Shown here one piece after another: positions 7,451 through 12,985 of a stretch of DNA of 12,985 nt. Each line of letters opens with the position of its first letter. Position 1 is the first letter of the stretch. The notes beneath the pieces were generated by a model. It was not told where the DNA came from, did not search any database, and saw nothing but the letters and a program-made list of their open reading frames with translations. This stretch comes from CAXQZM01 sp964228455 (lineage in GTDB: Bacteria > Pseudomonadota > Alphaproteobacteria > UBA7985), in assembly GCA_964228455.1 (NCBI GenBank), contig CAXQZM010000077.1, positions 1 to 12,985 on the forward strand, given 5' to 3'. The translations under genes and the position numbers were made by a program.

Positions 7451-7734
7451 GCGACCACAAACCATATATAGAAGATGAAGAAGAGCTAAAAGAGACCATA
7501 CAGGGGGGCAGTACGGATCAGCGGCTGGCACTCGCATTGGGGGGCATTAGTGTCGCAATACTTCAAGAGCAGCGCAGGATGGGTTTTGCTGATCAGGATG
7601 TAGCCACGGTTCTCGCTATGGATCATGACGGTGAAGTCGATAAAAAACTCTATGCAGTTTGGCTTGAGCGTTTGTCTAAGTACAGGCTAGCGTTTTTTAC
7701 AGAAGGCAATATTTCCGAGGCTGATCAGCATTAA
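7447..7734 (+). CDS. Small acidic protein of unknown function coupled to the polyamine transporter
   Basis: I do not recognise this 95-residue protein. It begins in an ATGA overlap with the second permease, so it is very probably translated as the fifth member of the operon. It has no signal peptide and no membrane segment, so it should be cytoplasmic. The N-terminus is strongly acidic (EDEEELKE at residues 9-16), followed by a short hydrophobic stretch (LALALGGISVAIL) that looks like a helix rather than a membrane span, and a mixed-charge C-terminal half rich in predicted helix. The position hints at a role in transporter regulation, assembly or polyamine handling, but nothing in the sequence proves it. 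No terminator is obvious after it. The gene itself is well supported by the overlap; the function is open. Confidence 0.75.
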   Translation: MSDHKPYIEDEEELKETIQGGSTDQRLALALGGISVAILQEQRRMGFADQDVATVLAMDHDGEVDKKLYAVWLERLSKYRLAFFTEGNISEADQH

Positions 7735-7828
7735 CAGGATAAAAAAATAAATCTCAAGCTGGTTTTGAGTTGTGCAACATAAGGTTTGACCAGAGTTTTA
7801 TGACCAGTGACATTAGGTAGGTGATGCA
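7735..7828 (+). promoter_or_regulatory. Intergenic region with a short direct repeat, possible promoter or operator
   Basis: This gap separates the transporter operon from the sugar-nucleotide dehydrogenase gene. TGACCAG occurs twice (7787-7793 and 7801-7807), 14 bases from start to start. A TTGACC at 7786-7791 could be a -35 element, but the base pattern 17 bases later (GACATT) is a poor -10. A weak stem, CTCAA with TTGAG near 7753-7770, has no T-run and is not a convincing terminator. AGGTG at 7819-7823 is a plausible ribosome binding site for the GTG start at 7829. Confidence 0.25.
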
Positions 7829-8623
7829 GTGAAACAGAGAATATGCATAGTTGGTTACGGATATGTTGGTAAAGCAATGGTTGCAGCGTTAAGCCGCTCT
7901 AAAGAATTCACATGCTCGATTGTTGATCCTGGGTATGAGCAGCACAATCAGCCTTTAGTTGAAGTAATTCGAGATTGTGACGCCGCTATTATTTGTGTGC
8001 CGACCCCGCAGCGAGAAGATGGCAGTTGTGATTCGACCATTGTAAGAGATTCAGTTGATACAATCGGCAATCAGATACCAATTTTGATTAAGTCTACTAC
8101 AGACATAGACACCTTAGGGACATTCAAGAGCTTATATCCCAACGTTACATTTTCACCGGAGTTTCGAAGGGGTCGCCATTCGATTCAGGATTTTTTGGCA
8201 GAAGACAAAATGATAATTGGAGGTATTGAAGACCAATGCGCTTATTGGATAAGAATTTTTGAGAAGTGCTTAAATATCCAAGAGTCAATTGCAATAGATA
8301 TAATTGAGGCAGGTTACGTCAAATATGCGGAAAACTCGTTTCTAGCCACCAGGGTAACTTTCTTTAATGACCTTTACAACTTGATGAGTGTTGCCCACCC
8401 TGAACTTAATTATTCTCGGACTGTGAACGCACTGGGCTTGGATCCGAGAATTGGTCATTCGCACAATCAGGTTCCTGGTTATGACGGAAAATTTGGGTGG
8501 GGCGGACATTGTTTGCCAAAGGACACCTCAGAATTTGTAGCATTCGCTGAGCGGAATAGCTCCGATCTTCCACTAGTGCGCGAAGTGCGGAGGATTAATG
8601 CCAAGCATCGCAAACGAACTTAG
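7829..8623 (+). CDS. Short UDP-glucose/GDP-mannose dehydrogenase-family protein lacking the C-terminal domain
   Basis: This 264-residue protein has the NAD-binding and central domains of nucleotide-sugar dehydrogenases, which oxidise UDP-glucose (or a related sugar nucleotide) to the uronic acid. Visible residues are the Rossmann GYGYVG (about 8-13), the KSTTD threonines, E111 in SPEF, K165 and N169 in the VKYAENSFLA helix, and the catalytic C228 in GGHCLPKD. The protein ends about 35 residues after that cysteine, where the usual enzyme (about 390-450 residues) continues into a C-terminal UDP-sugar-binding domain. Only 12 bases separate it from the next gene, so there is no decayed remnant. 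The start is GTG 7829, with AGGTG five bases upstream. It may be a genuine short form that works as a dimer or with another substrate, or a truncated copy. I leave the gene symbol open for that reason. Confidence 0.8.
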   Translation: MKQRICIVGYGYVGKAMVAALSRSKEFTCSIVDPGYEQHNQPLVEVIRDCDAAIICVPTPQREDGSCDSTIVRDSVDTIGNQIPILIKSTTDIDTLGTFKSLYPNVTFSPEFRRGRHSIQDFLAEDKMIIGGIEDQCAYWIRIFEKCLNIQESIAIDIIEAGYVKYAENSFLATRVTFFNDLYNLMSVAHPELNYSRTVNALGLDPRIGHSHNQVPGYDGKFGWGGHCLPKDTSEFVAFAERNSSDLPLVREVRRINAKHRKRT

Positions 8624-8635
8624 TGGCATGAAAAG

Positions 8636-9331
8636 ATGAGTTACGATCTTTATACTTGGCCTACGCCTAATGGATGGAAGGTCCAAATTTTATTAGAAGA
8701 GCTTGGCGTGAACTATGCGGTATATCCAGTTGACATTGGCGCTGGCGAGCAGTTCGATGCAGATTATTTAATATTAAATCCAAACAATAAAATGCCAACT
8801 TTGGTTGATCACAAAGGACCAGGCAACGAGCGCCATGTCATTTTTGAAAGTGGTGCAATTCTATTATATCTCGCAGAAAAGTATCAAAAGTTTCTACCAT
8901 CTGACCAAATTGGACGATCAAGCACTATACAATGGTTATTCTGGCAGATGTCTGGGTTTGGCCCGATGTTAGGTCAGGCACATCACTTTCGACATTATGC
9001 ACCTAAAAAAATTGATTATGCGTTTGATCGGTACACGAATGAAGCTAGGCGGCTTTATCGCGTGCTAAACAAACAGCTTTCCAAAAATGGTTGGGTAAAC
9101 GGAATCGAATATTCAATCGCAGACATGGCCATTATGCCTTGGGCACGTCTTTGGTATCGTCAGGGAATTGATGACGCCAACATCCCACATGTGATGAGTT
9201 GGTTGAAGAGAGTTAAGGCCCGGCCTGCGGTGCAAGCTGGATTGAGTGTATTAGCTGATAAGCGGAATTTGAATCGGAGCCCAGAGCAAGAGGCTGAGGC
9301 TAAAAAGTTATTATTTGGTATTGGTCAATAA
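8636..9331 (+). CDS. yfcG: Glutathione S-transferase, YfcG-like (Nu class, disulfide-bond reductase type)
   Basis: This 231-residue cytoplasmic protein closely follows E. coli YfcG. The N-terminal thioredoxin-fold domain has TPNGWK (10-15), where Thr/Asn rather than a catalytic Cys or Tyr contacts glutathione in Nu-class enzymes, then NPNNKMPTLVD with the cis-proline, and E71-S72 in FESGAILLYLAEK, which bind the gamma-glutamyl end of glutathione. The helical C-terminal domain has LQWLFWQ-like and GPMLGQAHHF blocks and the YSIADMA folding motif. YfcG is known to bind glutathione and reduce disulfides, with weak classical transferase activity; the same role is inferred here. The gene begins 12 bases after the dehydrogenase gene, so they may share a transcript. 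The C-terminal tail (SPEQEAEAKKLL) is family-typical and variable. Confidence 0.88.
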   Translation: MSYDLYTWPTPNGWKVQILLEELGVNYAVYPVDIGAGEQFDADYLILNPNNKMPTLVDHKGPGNERHVIFESGAILLYLAEKYQKFLPSDQIGRSSTIQWLFWQMSGFGPMLGQAHHFRHYAPKKIDYAFDRYTNEARRLYRVLNKQLSKNGWVNGIEYSIADMAIMPWARLWYRQGIDDANIPHVMSWLKRVKARPAVQAGLSVLADKRNLNRSPEQEAEAKKLLFGIGQ

Positions 9332-9411
9332 GATAGTTGAATTAAGCTTAAAAAATTTAGTTATTTATTTTACTGCTTTCGAAATAACAAAATTTTCTTT
9401 ATCATTTCAGG
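9332..9411 (+). promoter_or_regulatory. AT-rich intergenic region, possible promoter for the DUF2233 gene
   Basis: This 80-base gap is markedly AT-rich compared with the coding sequence around it. TTGAAT (9337-9342) could serve as a -35 element, with T/A-rich candidates for -10 about 18-19 bases downstream (for example 9361-9367), none close to TATAAT. A perfect palindrome TTAAGCTTAA (9342-9351) is inside it, of a kind expected by chance in AT-rich DNA. No intrinsic terminator is visible for the upstream gene. Confidence 0.25.
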
Positions 9412-10143
9412 ATGACTACGAGACGCAAAGTACTCGCGAGTGCAGGGGTATGTATACTGGCAGCTCCTGCATTTATTGGAATAGCAAGTGCTCAGGTCGA
9501 GCTCAAAGTCATAAGCGCATCCCCCAAAAACGTGAAACTACATTGGCGAAATAAGCTGGGTAGAAATTTTGAAACTTTGTCGTCTTTGCATGATCACTTG
9601 TTATTGGAGTTGGCTACTCCCTTGGCTCTAATGAATGCGGGTATCTTTGAGGTTGGTTCTGATGGAAACTATCAACCCCAAGGATTGCATGTTGAAAACG
9701 GTGAGATGCTCCGGCCAGTAAATACTAAGAGTGCGCGGAATGCTAACTTCTACATGAAGCCTAACGGTATTTTCTATATAGATACATATGGTGCACACAT
9801 TGTCCGAACTGAGGATTACGCCCCGACGGAACAAGTGCGAGTTGCAGTGCAATCGGGGCCGCTCCTATTTGATAAATGTGGGGTTCATCCAAGTTTTCTA
9901 GAGGGTTCCAACAGCCGCAAGCGCAGGAACGCAGTGGCCTTGCGCGATGAGAGCGAAGTGGTTTTTGCGCTCTCTGACTACCCTATAAATTTTTTTGATT
10001 TTGCTCAAACTTTGCGACTTACACATGGGTGTTCTGCTGCACTATATATGGATGGTTCAATCTCAGACTTGTGGCTTTCGTCCGGTCAGCGTGCACCCAA
10101 TGACTGGCAGTCATTTTCTGCGATGCTTAGTGTTAGTGAATAG
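9412..10143 (+). CDS. Exported DUF2233 / phosphodiester glycosidase-family protein
   Basis: This 243-residue protein matches the DUF2233 group of the phosphodiester glycosidase (NAGPA-like) family. Typical blocks appear in order: MNAGIFE, a QPQGLHVENG segment, NFYMKPNGIFYI, the QSGPLL block, RRNAVALRD, VVFALSDYPINFFDFA, and ALYMDGSISDLWL near the end. The N-terminus is a signal peptide (residues 1-27, cleavage probably after ASA). T3-R4-R5-K6-V7-L8 resembles the twin-arginine motif, so export may be by Tat; Sec cannot be excluded. Mammalian NAGPA removes GlcNAc from a phosphodiester on mannose-6-phosphate; the substrate of the bacterial DUF2233 proteins is not settled, and cell-envelope glycans are a reasonable guess. 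The gene stands alone between an AT-rich gap and the DUF1489 gene. Confidence 0.8.
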   Translation: MTTRRKVLASAGVCILAAPAFIGIASAQVELKVISASPKNVKLHWRNKLGRNFETLSSLHDHLLLELATPLALMNAGIFEVGSDGNYQPQGLHVENGEMLRPVNTKSARNANFYMKPNGIFYIDTYGAHIVRTEDYAPTEQVRVAVQSGPLLFDKCGVHPSFLEGSNSRKRRNAVALRDESEVVFALSDYPINFFDFAQTLRLTHGCSAALYMDGSISDLWLSSGQRAPNDWQSFSAMLSVSE

Positions 10144-10181
10144 GCCTTGATATCTGCTTTGCCACGACCAACTTCACCTCA

Positions 10182-10634
10182 ATGCCTTTACACTTAAAAA
10201 AGTTGTGCGTTGGCGCATCTACCATTGATGATTTAGTCGCATCAATCGATCGAAGAGCAGAGGGTCCGCATGCAATTACTGGCGAAAAATATATTTGGAT
10301 AACAACCCGTACCCGGCCGAAACGTGATCAAGAAATACTACATCAGGGCGCAAGTCTATATTGGGTAATCAATCGGGTGATTTGTGTTCGTCAAGAAATA
10401 ATTGATTTTCGCTGCGGCACCCGAAGTGATGGTGTTCCTTGCACACACATCGACTTGGATTTCCGATTACACCTTGTAAAGCCTCGCCCGCATCGCCCCT
10501 TTCAAGGTTGGAGATATCTGGAGGAACCTGATGCTCCCTTGGATTTAGTTTCGAATAATGCCAGTGCAGCAGTTGATGATGATCAGATGCCATCCTCCAT
10601 GACCCGTGAGTTAGTATCTTTAGGCCTATTGTAA
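10182..10634 (+). CDS. DUF1489 family protein
   Basis: This 150-residue protein is a recognisable DUF1489 member, a conserved family of unknown function that I know mainly from alphaproteobacteria. Characteristic segments are the PLHLKKLCVG start (residues 2-11), the TRTRPKR region, the GASLYWVINRVICVRQ segment in the middle, and the KPRPHRPFQGWRYL block followed by DAPLDL near the C-terminus. There is no signal peptide or membrane span, so it should be cytoplasmic. The length is usual for the family. The start is ATG 10182, directly before the conserved PLHL; no clear ribosome binding site is visible. The 38 bases before it hold nothing notable, so it may be cotranscribed with the DUF2233 gene. 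It is the best taxonomic marker in the window. Confidence 0.85.
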   Translation: MPLHLKKLCVGASTIDDLVASIDRRAEGPHAITGEKYIWITTRTRPKRDQEILHQGASLYWVINRVICVRQEIIDFRCGTRSDGVPCTHIDLDFRLHLVKPRPHRPFQGWRYLEEPDAPLDLVSNNASAAVDDDQMPSSMTRELVSLGLL

Positions 10635-10653
10635 TTCTCATTAGCGCAAAGGC

Positions 10654-10672
10654 GGCAAAGTAGCTGCTTGCC
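10654..10672 (+). other. Weak stem-loop upstream of ccmC
   Basis: GGCAA (10654-10658) can pair with TTGCC (10668-10672) around a nine-base loop, in the gap between the DUF1489 and ccmC genes. It is followed by CCCTCTTAG rather than a T-run, so it is at most a poor terminator. It includes the in-frame TTG at 10668, which I reject as the ccmC start. Confidence 0.15.
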
Positions 10673-10703
10673 CCCTCTTAGTAAGCGAACTAGAGGCGCG
10701 TGG

Positions 10704-11435
10704 ATGTACTTTTTAGCAAATCCACGACGCTTTGCTCGTATCTACCCTTACTTGCTGGCCTCATTTGTCGTTCTAACAATCCTAGGATTGACCGTAGGGC
10801 TTGTGTTAGGACTTGGGTTCAGTCCTCCGGCAGAGAGGCATGGGGAGATGGTTAGGATGTTGTATATACATCCTCAGAGTGCCATTCTTGGGTTGCTCTG
10901 TTGGGCGGCAATGTCGGTTAGTGCGGGTGTCGGATTTGTAATGCGTCATCCACTTGCGGACATAGCAACTCAGGCAATAGCTTTGCCTGGCCTGTTATTT
11001 ACTTTTCTGTCCCTCGCAACGGGATATATATGGTCGGTTCCTGGATTTGGTGGGCTACCTTTTGCGGATCCCATGATCATACTTGTCCAAGTTTTGCTGC
11101 TTTTGTACGTTACATACTTTGCGCTTGTTCACGCTTTCGAGGACCCCATTATAGCTCGGCGGTTCGCTGGATTTCTGGCTATGCTTGGTCTCTTGGTGGT
11201 TTTGCTAGTACATTATACTCCAGACCTGTTTAATACGATTCACCAGGAAAAGGGTATTAGCAGCCGAGCGATACAAGGCGATCTTTATGTTCCGTTCATA
11301 GCGATGTTAATAGGGTTTGTAGGGTTAGCGGGAACTTCAACTCTAATGCGAATGAAAATTTTGGTTGCAGAAATGAAAGTGCGAGCAGCAATGCTCCGCA
11401 CAACTGCAGCTAGGCCGGAGGAGCTAAAGATATGA
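10704..11435 (+). CDS. ccmC: Heme exporter protein CcmC, divergent (WWD motif lost)
   Basis: At 243 residues this is the membrane protein that, in the family, presents heme to CcmE in the periplasm (System I cytochrome c maturation). I chose ATG 10704: AGAGG at 10692-10696 precedes it by seven bases, and the N-terminus then begins with the family-like ANPRRF block; an in-frame TTG at 10668 would add 12 residues. Six hydrophobic segments are discernible. Both presumed heme ligands are present: H56 in MLYIH and H170 in LLVHY. However, the tryptophan-rich WWD motif (canonical WGTWWVWD) aligns without gaps to residues 115-122, which read FGGLPFAD, so only a Gly and the Asp survive. The canonical WWNTLHQ is LFNTIHQ, and IHVPAAW is IHPQSAI. 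Overall alignment and the ccmDEF context support CcmC, but its heme handling may be altered. No frameshift explains this. ccmA and ccmB are not adjacent. Confidence 0.85.
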   Translation: MYFLANPRRFARIYPYLLASFVVLTILGLTVGLVLGLGFSPPAERHGEMVRMLYIHPQSAILGLLCWAAMSVSAGVGFVMRHPLADIATQAIALPGLLFTFLSLATGYIWSVPGFGGLPFADPMIILVQVLLLLYVTYFALVHAFEDPIIARRFAGFLAMLGLLVVLLVHYTPDLFNTIHQEKGISSRAIQGDLYVPFIAMLIGFVGLAGTSTLMRMKILVAEMKVRAAMLRTTAARPEELKI

Positions 11436-11608
11436 ATGCTTGGACGGGTTTCGACTTCGGTGATGCATGGCCTTATTTAGCTGCAGGATATGGCTTATTT
11501 TTTGTTTGTATTGCGATAGGTGCGATCAGTCTTAATTGGCAGAAACGGAAGCTCGAAGATAAAGAGAAAATCTTAAGAGCAATTAAAGAAAGCAAAGGTA
11601 GCTCATGA
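11432..11608 (+). CDS. ccmD: Heme exporter protein CcmD (small membrane protein)
   Basis: This 58-residue protein fits CcmD in size, topology and position. It has one hydrophobic segment at about residues 14-34 (AAGYGLFFVCIAIGAISL) preceded by aromatic residues (W4, F7, F9, W13, Y15) and followed by a highly charged basic tail (QKRKLEDKEKILRAIKESK) of the kind found on the cytoplasmic side. CcmD associates with CcmC and CcmE and is needed to release heme-loaded CcmE from the CcmABCD complex. The ATG overlaps the ccmC stop (ATGA), and its own stop overlaps the ccmE start (ATGA), so it is coupled on both sides. CcmD sequences are poorly conserved, so the call rests mostly on position and topology. 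Confidence 0.85.
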   Translation: MNAWTGFDFGDAWPYLAAGYGLFFVCIAIGAISLNWQKRKLEDKEKILRAIKESKGSS

Positions 11609-12051
11609 CAAGGCAAGGTCAGCGATTCCTGATTATTGTTGGTTTAGTGCTCTTGATGAGTGTTGGCTTTGGTATGATGGCAACCATTCTCAGAGAGAAT
11701 TTAAATGGCTACTCCACCCCTAAGGATTTGCTGAATACTGAACTACAGTTAGGTGATAATCTTTCAGTAGGAGGGGTTGTTGTTCCGGGTACGCTAAAAC
11801 CAATTGACGTGCCGCTTGGAAGTGAATTTGTTATCAGTGACGGTGTTGCAAATTTGAGAGTTGTTAGGGCTGGTAGCCTCCCAGATTTGTTTGCAGAAGG
11901 AGAGCTGACGGAGATTCATGGTCCTATAGTAAATCTTAGTCCTTTAACGGTTCAAGCGACTAAGGTTTTGGCAAAGCATGACCAGTATTATGTGCCGGCT
12001 CAAGCTCAAGACGCAGTTAATGACTTACGAAAAGAAGTAGGACCTGAATGA
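11605..12051 (+). CDS. ccmE: Cytochrome c-type biogenesis protein CcmE (heme chaperone)
   Basis: CcmE is a periplasm-facing, membrane-anchored heme chaperone that binds heme covalently and passes it to CcmF/CcmH. This 148-residue protein has an N-terminal basic stretch and one membrane segment (about residues 8-29), then the OB-fold beta domain (LGDNLSVGGVV, F-V-I-S-D-G, the L-P-D-L-F-A-E-G block). The heme-attachment motif is present: H125 in LAKHDQYY with Y129 at the +4 position, as in the classic HxxxY form, followed by V-P. After it comes a short flexible tail. Length is normal for an alphaproteobacterial CcmE. Start and stop each overlap neighbours by ATGA. The heme-binding residues look intact, in contrast to the altered CcmC that would load it. 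Confidence 0.94.
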   Translation: MTRQGQRFLIIVGLVLLMSVGFGMMATILRENLNGYSTPKDLLNTELQLGDNLSVGGVVVPGTLKPIDVPLGSEFVISDGVANLRVVRAGSLPDLFAEGELTEIHGPIVNLSPLTVQATKVLAKHDQYYVPAQAQDAVNDLRKEVGPE

Positions 12052-12985
12052 TAAGCGAAGTTGGAAACTTTACTTTTGTAATAATTGGTGCGCTCCACGT
12101 TCTCAATTTAATTGTAGGGTTGCGAGCCTTGGCTCACCCATCAGGCCCTGCGGCAAGCTTGCAGTCTTCAATTTCACGCATGTTAGTTTTGCTCTATGCG
12201 CTGGTGCTAATATCCCTAATGGCTGCGTTAGTTCTCAATAATTTTGACCTCAAATTTGTTGCCCAGAATACAAATCTTGCGACGCCGCTAATTTATAAAA
12301 TAGTAGGGGTGTGGGGTAACCACGAGGGTTCTCTTATTCTTTGGCAGTTTATTATGTGTGCCTACCTTGCAGTCATGGTAGTGAAACCTGCTGGGATGCC
12401 AGCGGAGGTTCACAGGCTAGCCTTGCTATTGATGGGCTTCTTGGTGGCACTTTTCTACGGCTTTTCTGCAGGTTTAGCTAACCCATTTGAAGGCAACGGA
12501 ACTATTCCTCCAGGATCAGGCGACCTGAATGTGCTATTGCAGGACGTAGGCCAGGTCATACATCCACCGTTACTTTATCTCGGATATACGGCGTCGGCTT
12601 CAACTTTTGCAATTGCAGTTGCTACCCTCTACCGAAAAAACTTGGATTTGGATTGGGCAAGCTGGTTACGCCCTTGGGCTCTCCTTTCTTGGACGATGCT
12701 GACAGCGGGCATCGCACTTGGTTCATTCTGGGCTTACTATGAACTTGGATGGGGCGGATGGTGGTTTTGGGACCCAGTAGAAAATTTAGCACTTCTTCCT
12801 TGGATACTGGGTACTGCACTCGTTCATTCCTTGCAGACCGTTCGCGTTAAAAAACAGCTTTTGGGATGGGCTATGTTGTTGGCGGTTCTGACCTTTCTGA
12901 TGGTATTGTTTGGAACATTCGTAGTCCGCTCTGGTCTTTTAACATCGGTTCACGCTTTTGCGGCGGACCCAGACCGAGGGCTGTA
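12048..12985 (+). CDS. ccmF: Cytochrome c-type biogenesis protein CcmF (heme lyase subunit), N-terminal part
   Basis: The gene runs off the window; about 312 residues of an expected 640-660 are visible, and the frame is open to the end. CcmF is the large inner-membrane subunit of the cytochrome c heme lyase. The conserved features are intact: WGNHEGS with H92, the IHPPLLYLGY block with H172, the WWD signature WGGWWFWDPVEN (W235 to D242) preceded by WAYYELG, and H260 in GTALVHS; H172 and H260 correspond to the periplasmic heme-ligand histidines of E. coli CcmF. The LLTSVHAFAADP block is also present. The ATG overlaps the ccmE stop (ATGA). It is the largest gene of the cluster and is expected to be followed by ccmG and ccmH outside the window. 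Confidence 0.95.
   Translation, partial: MISEVGNFTFVIIGALHVLNLIVGLRALAHPSGPAASLQSSISRMLVLLYALVLISLMAALVLNNFDLKFVAQNTNLATPLIYKIVGVWGNHEGSLILWQFIMCAYLAVMVVKPAGMPAEVHRLALLLMGFLVALFYGFSAGLANPFEGNGTIPPGSGDLNVLLQDVGQVIHPPLLYLGYTASASTFAIAVATLYRKNLDLDWASWLRPWALLSWTMLTAGIALGSFWAYYELGWGGWWFWDPVENLALLPWILGTALVHSLQTVRVKKQLLGWAMLLAVLTFLMVLFGTFVVRSGLLTSVHAFAADPDRGL

Noticed and set aside
7618..7660. DHDGEVD in the 95-residue protein as a calcium-binding EF-hand loop.
   Set aside because: The spacing of acidic residues does not fit the DxDxDG twelve-residue loop and there is no final Glu at position 12.
7753..7770. CTCAA/TTGAG stem after the small transporter-operon gene as a terminator.
   Set aside because: The stem is only five base pairs and is followed by TTGTGCAAC instead of a T-run.
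9412..9480. Lipoprotein signal in the DUF2233 protein because of C14 in its signal peptide.
   Set aside because: The residues before the cysteine (SAGV) do not form a lipobox, and the cysteine is inside the hydrophobic core; a normal cleavage site follows at ASA.
10369..10641. Minus-strand open frame of 90 residues opposite the DUF1489 gene.
   Set aside because: It lies opposite a conserved gene, shows no recognisable features and has no context of its own; the same applies to the other minus-strand frames in the window.
10668..10703. TTG at 10668 as the ccmC start.
   Set aside because: It lacks a well-spaced ribosome binding site and adds a basic 12-residue extension; ATG 10704 has AGAGG at good distance and matches the family N-terminus.
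11030..11233. An open frame overlapping ccmC whose first residues include W-I-W-W, which might suggest a frameshifted WWD motif.
   Set aside because: The residues around it do not resemble the CcmC motif, while the main frame aligns with CcmC continuously before and after this point, so the tryptophans are a chance reading of GT-rich codons.

Overview
This is a gene-dense 13 kb chromosomal segment with every recognisable gene on the + strand and no gene-free stretch longer than about 100 bases. The gene set suggests an alphaproteobacterium, possibly a marine, moderately AT-rich one. The pointers are a DUF1489 protein (a family I know mainly from alphaproteobacteria), a compact Entner-Doudoroff operon, a Pot-type polyamine ABC transporter and a System I cytochrome c maturation cluster. 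I cannot name the genus. No tRNA, rRNA, insertion sequence, CRISPR array or phage gene was seen.

Region 1 (1-3271) is an Entner-Doudoroff operon: the 3' end of zwf, then pgl, edd and eda. Every junction overlaps (4, 11 and 4 bases). Together they take glucose-6-phosphate through 6-phosphogluconolactone, 6-phosphogluconate and KDPG to pyruvate and glyceraldehyde-3-phosphate.

Region 2 (3263-7734) is a putrescine/spermidine-type ABC importer in the order binding protein, ATPase, permease, permease (like potFGHI), followed by an overlapping small gene of unknown function. A probable promoter overlaps the end of eda. A good hairpin terminator separates the binding-protein gene from the ATPase gene, which would leave the binding protein in excess. 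Both permeases carry an extra N-terminal membrane segment compared with E. coli PotH and PotI.

Region 3 (7829-10634) is a set of single-gene functions: a short UDP-glucose-dehydrogenase-like protein without its C-terminal domain, a YfcG-type glutathione S-transferase, an exported DUF2233 (phosphodiester glycosidase-like) protein and a DUF1489 protein.

Region 4 (10704-12985, running off the end) is ccmC-ccmD-ccmE-ccmF, each gene overlapping the next by ATGA. CcmE and CcmF keep their heme-handling motifs. CcmC keeps both heme-ligand histidines but has lost nearly all of the tryptophan-rich WWD signature and the WW of the WWNTLHQ motif, without gaps or a frameshift. This is the most unusual observation in the window. 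ccmA and ccmB are not next to ccmC.
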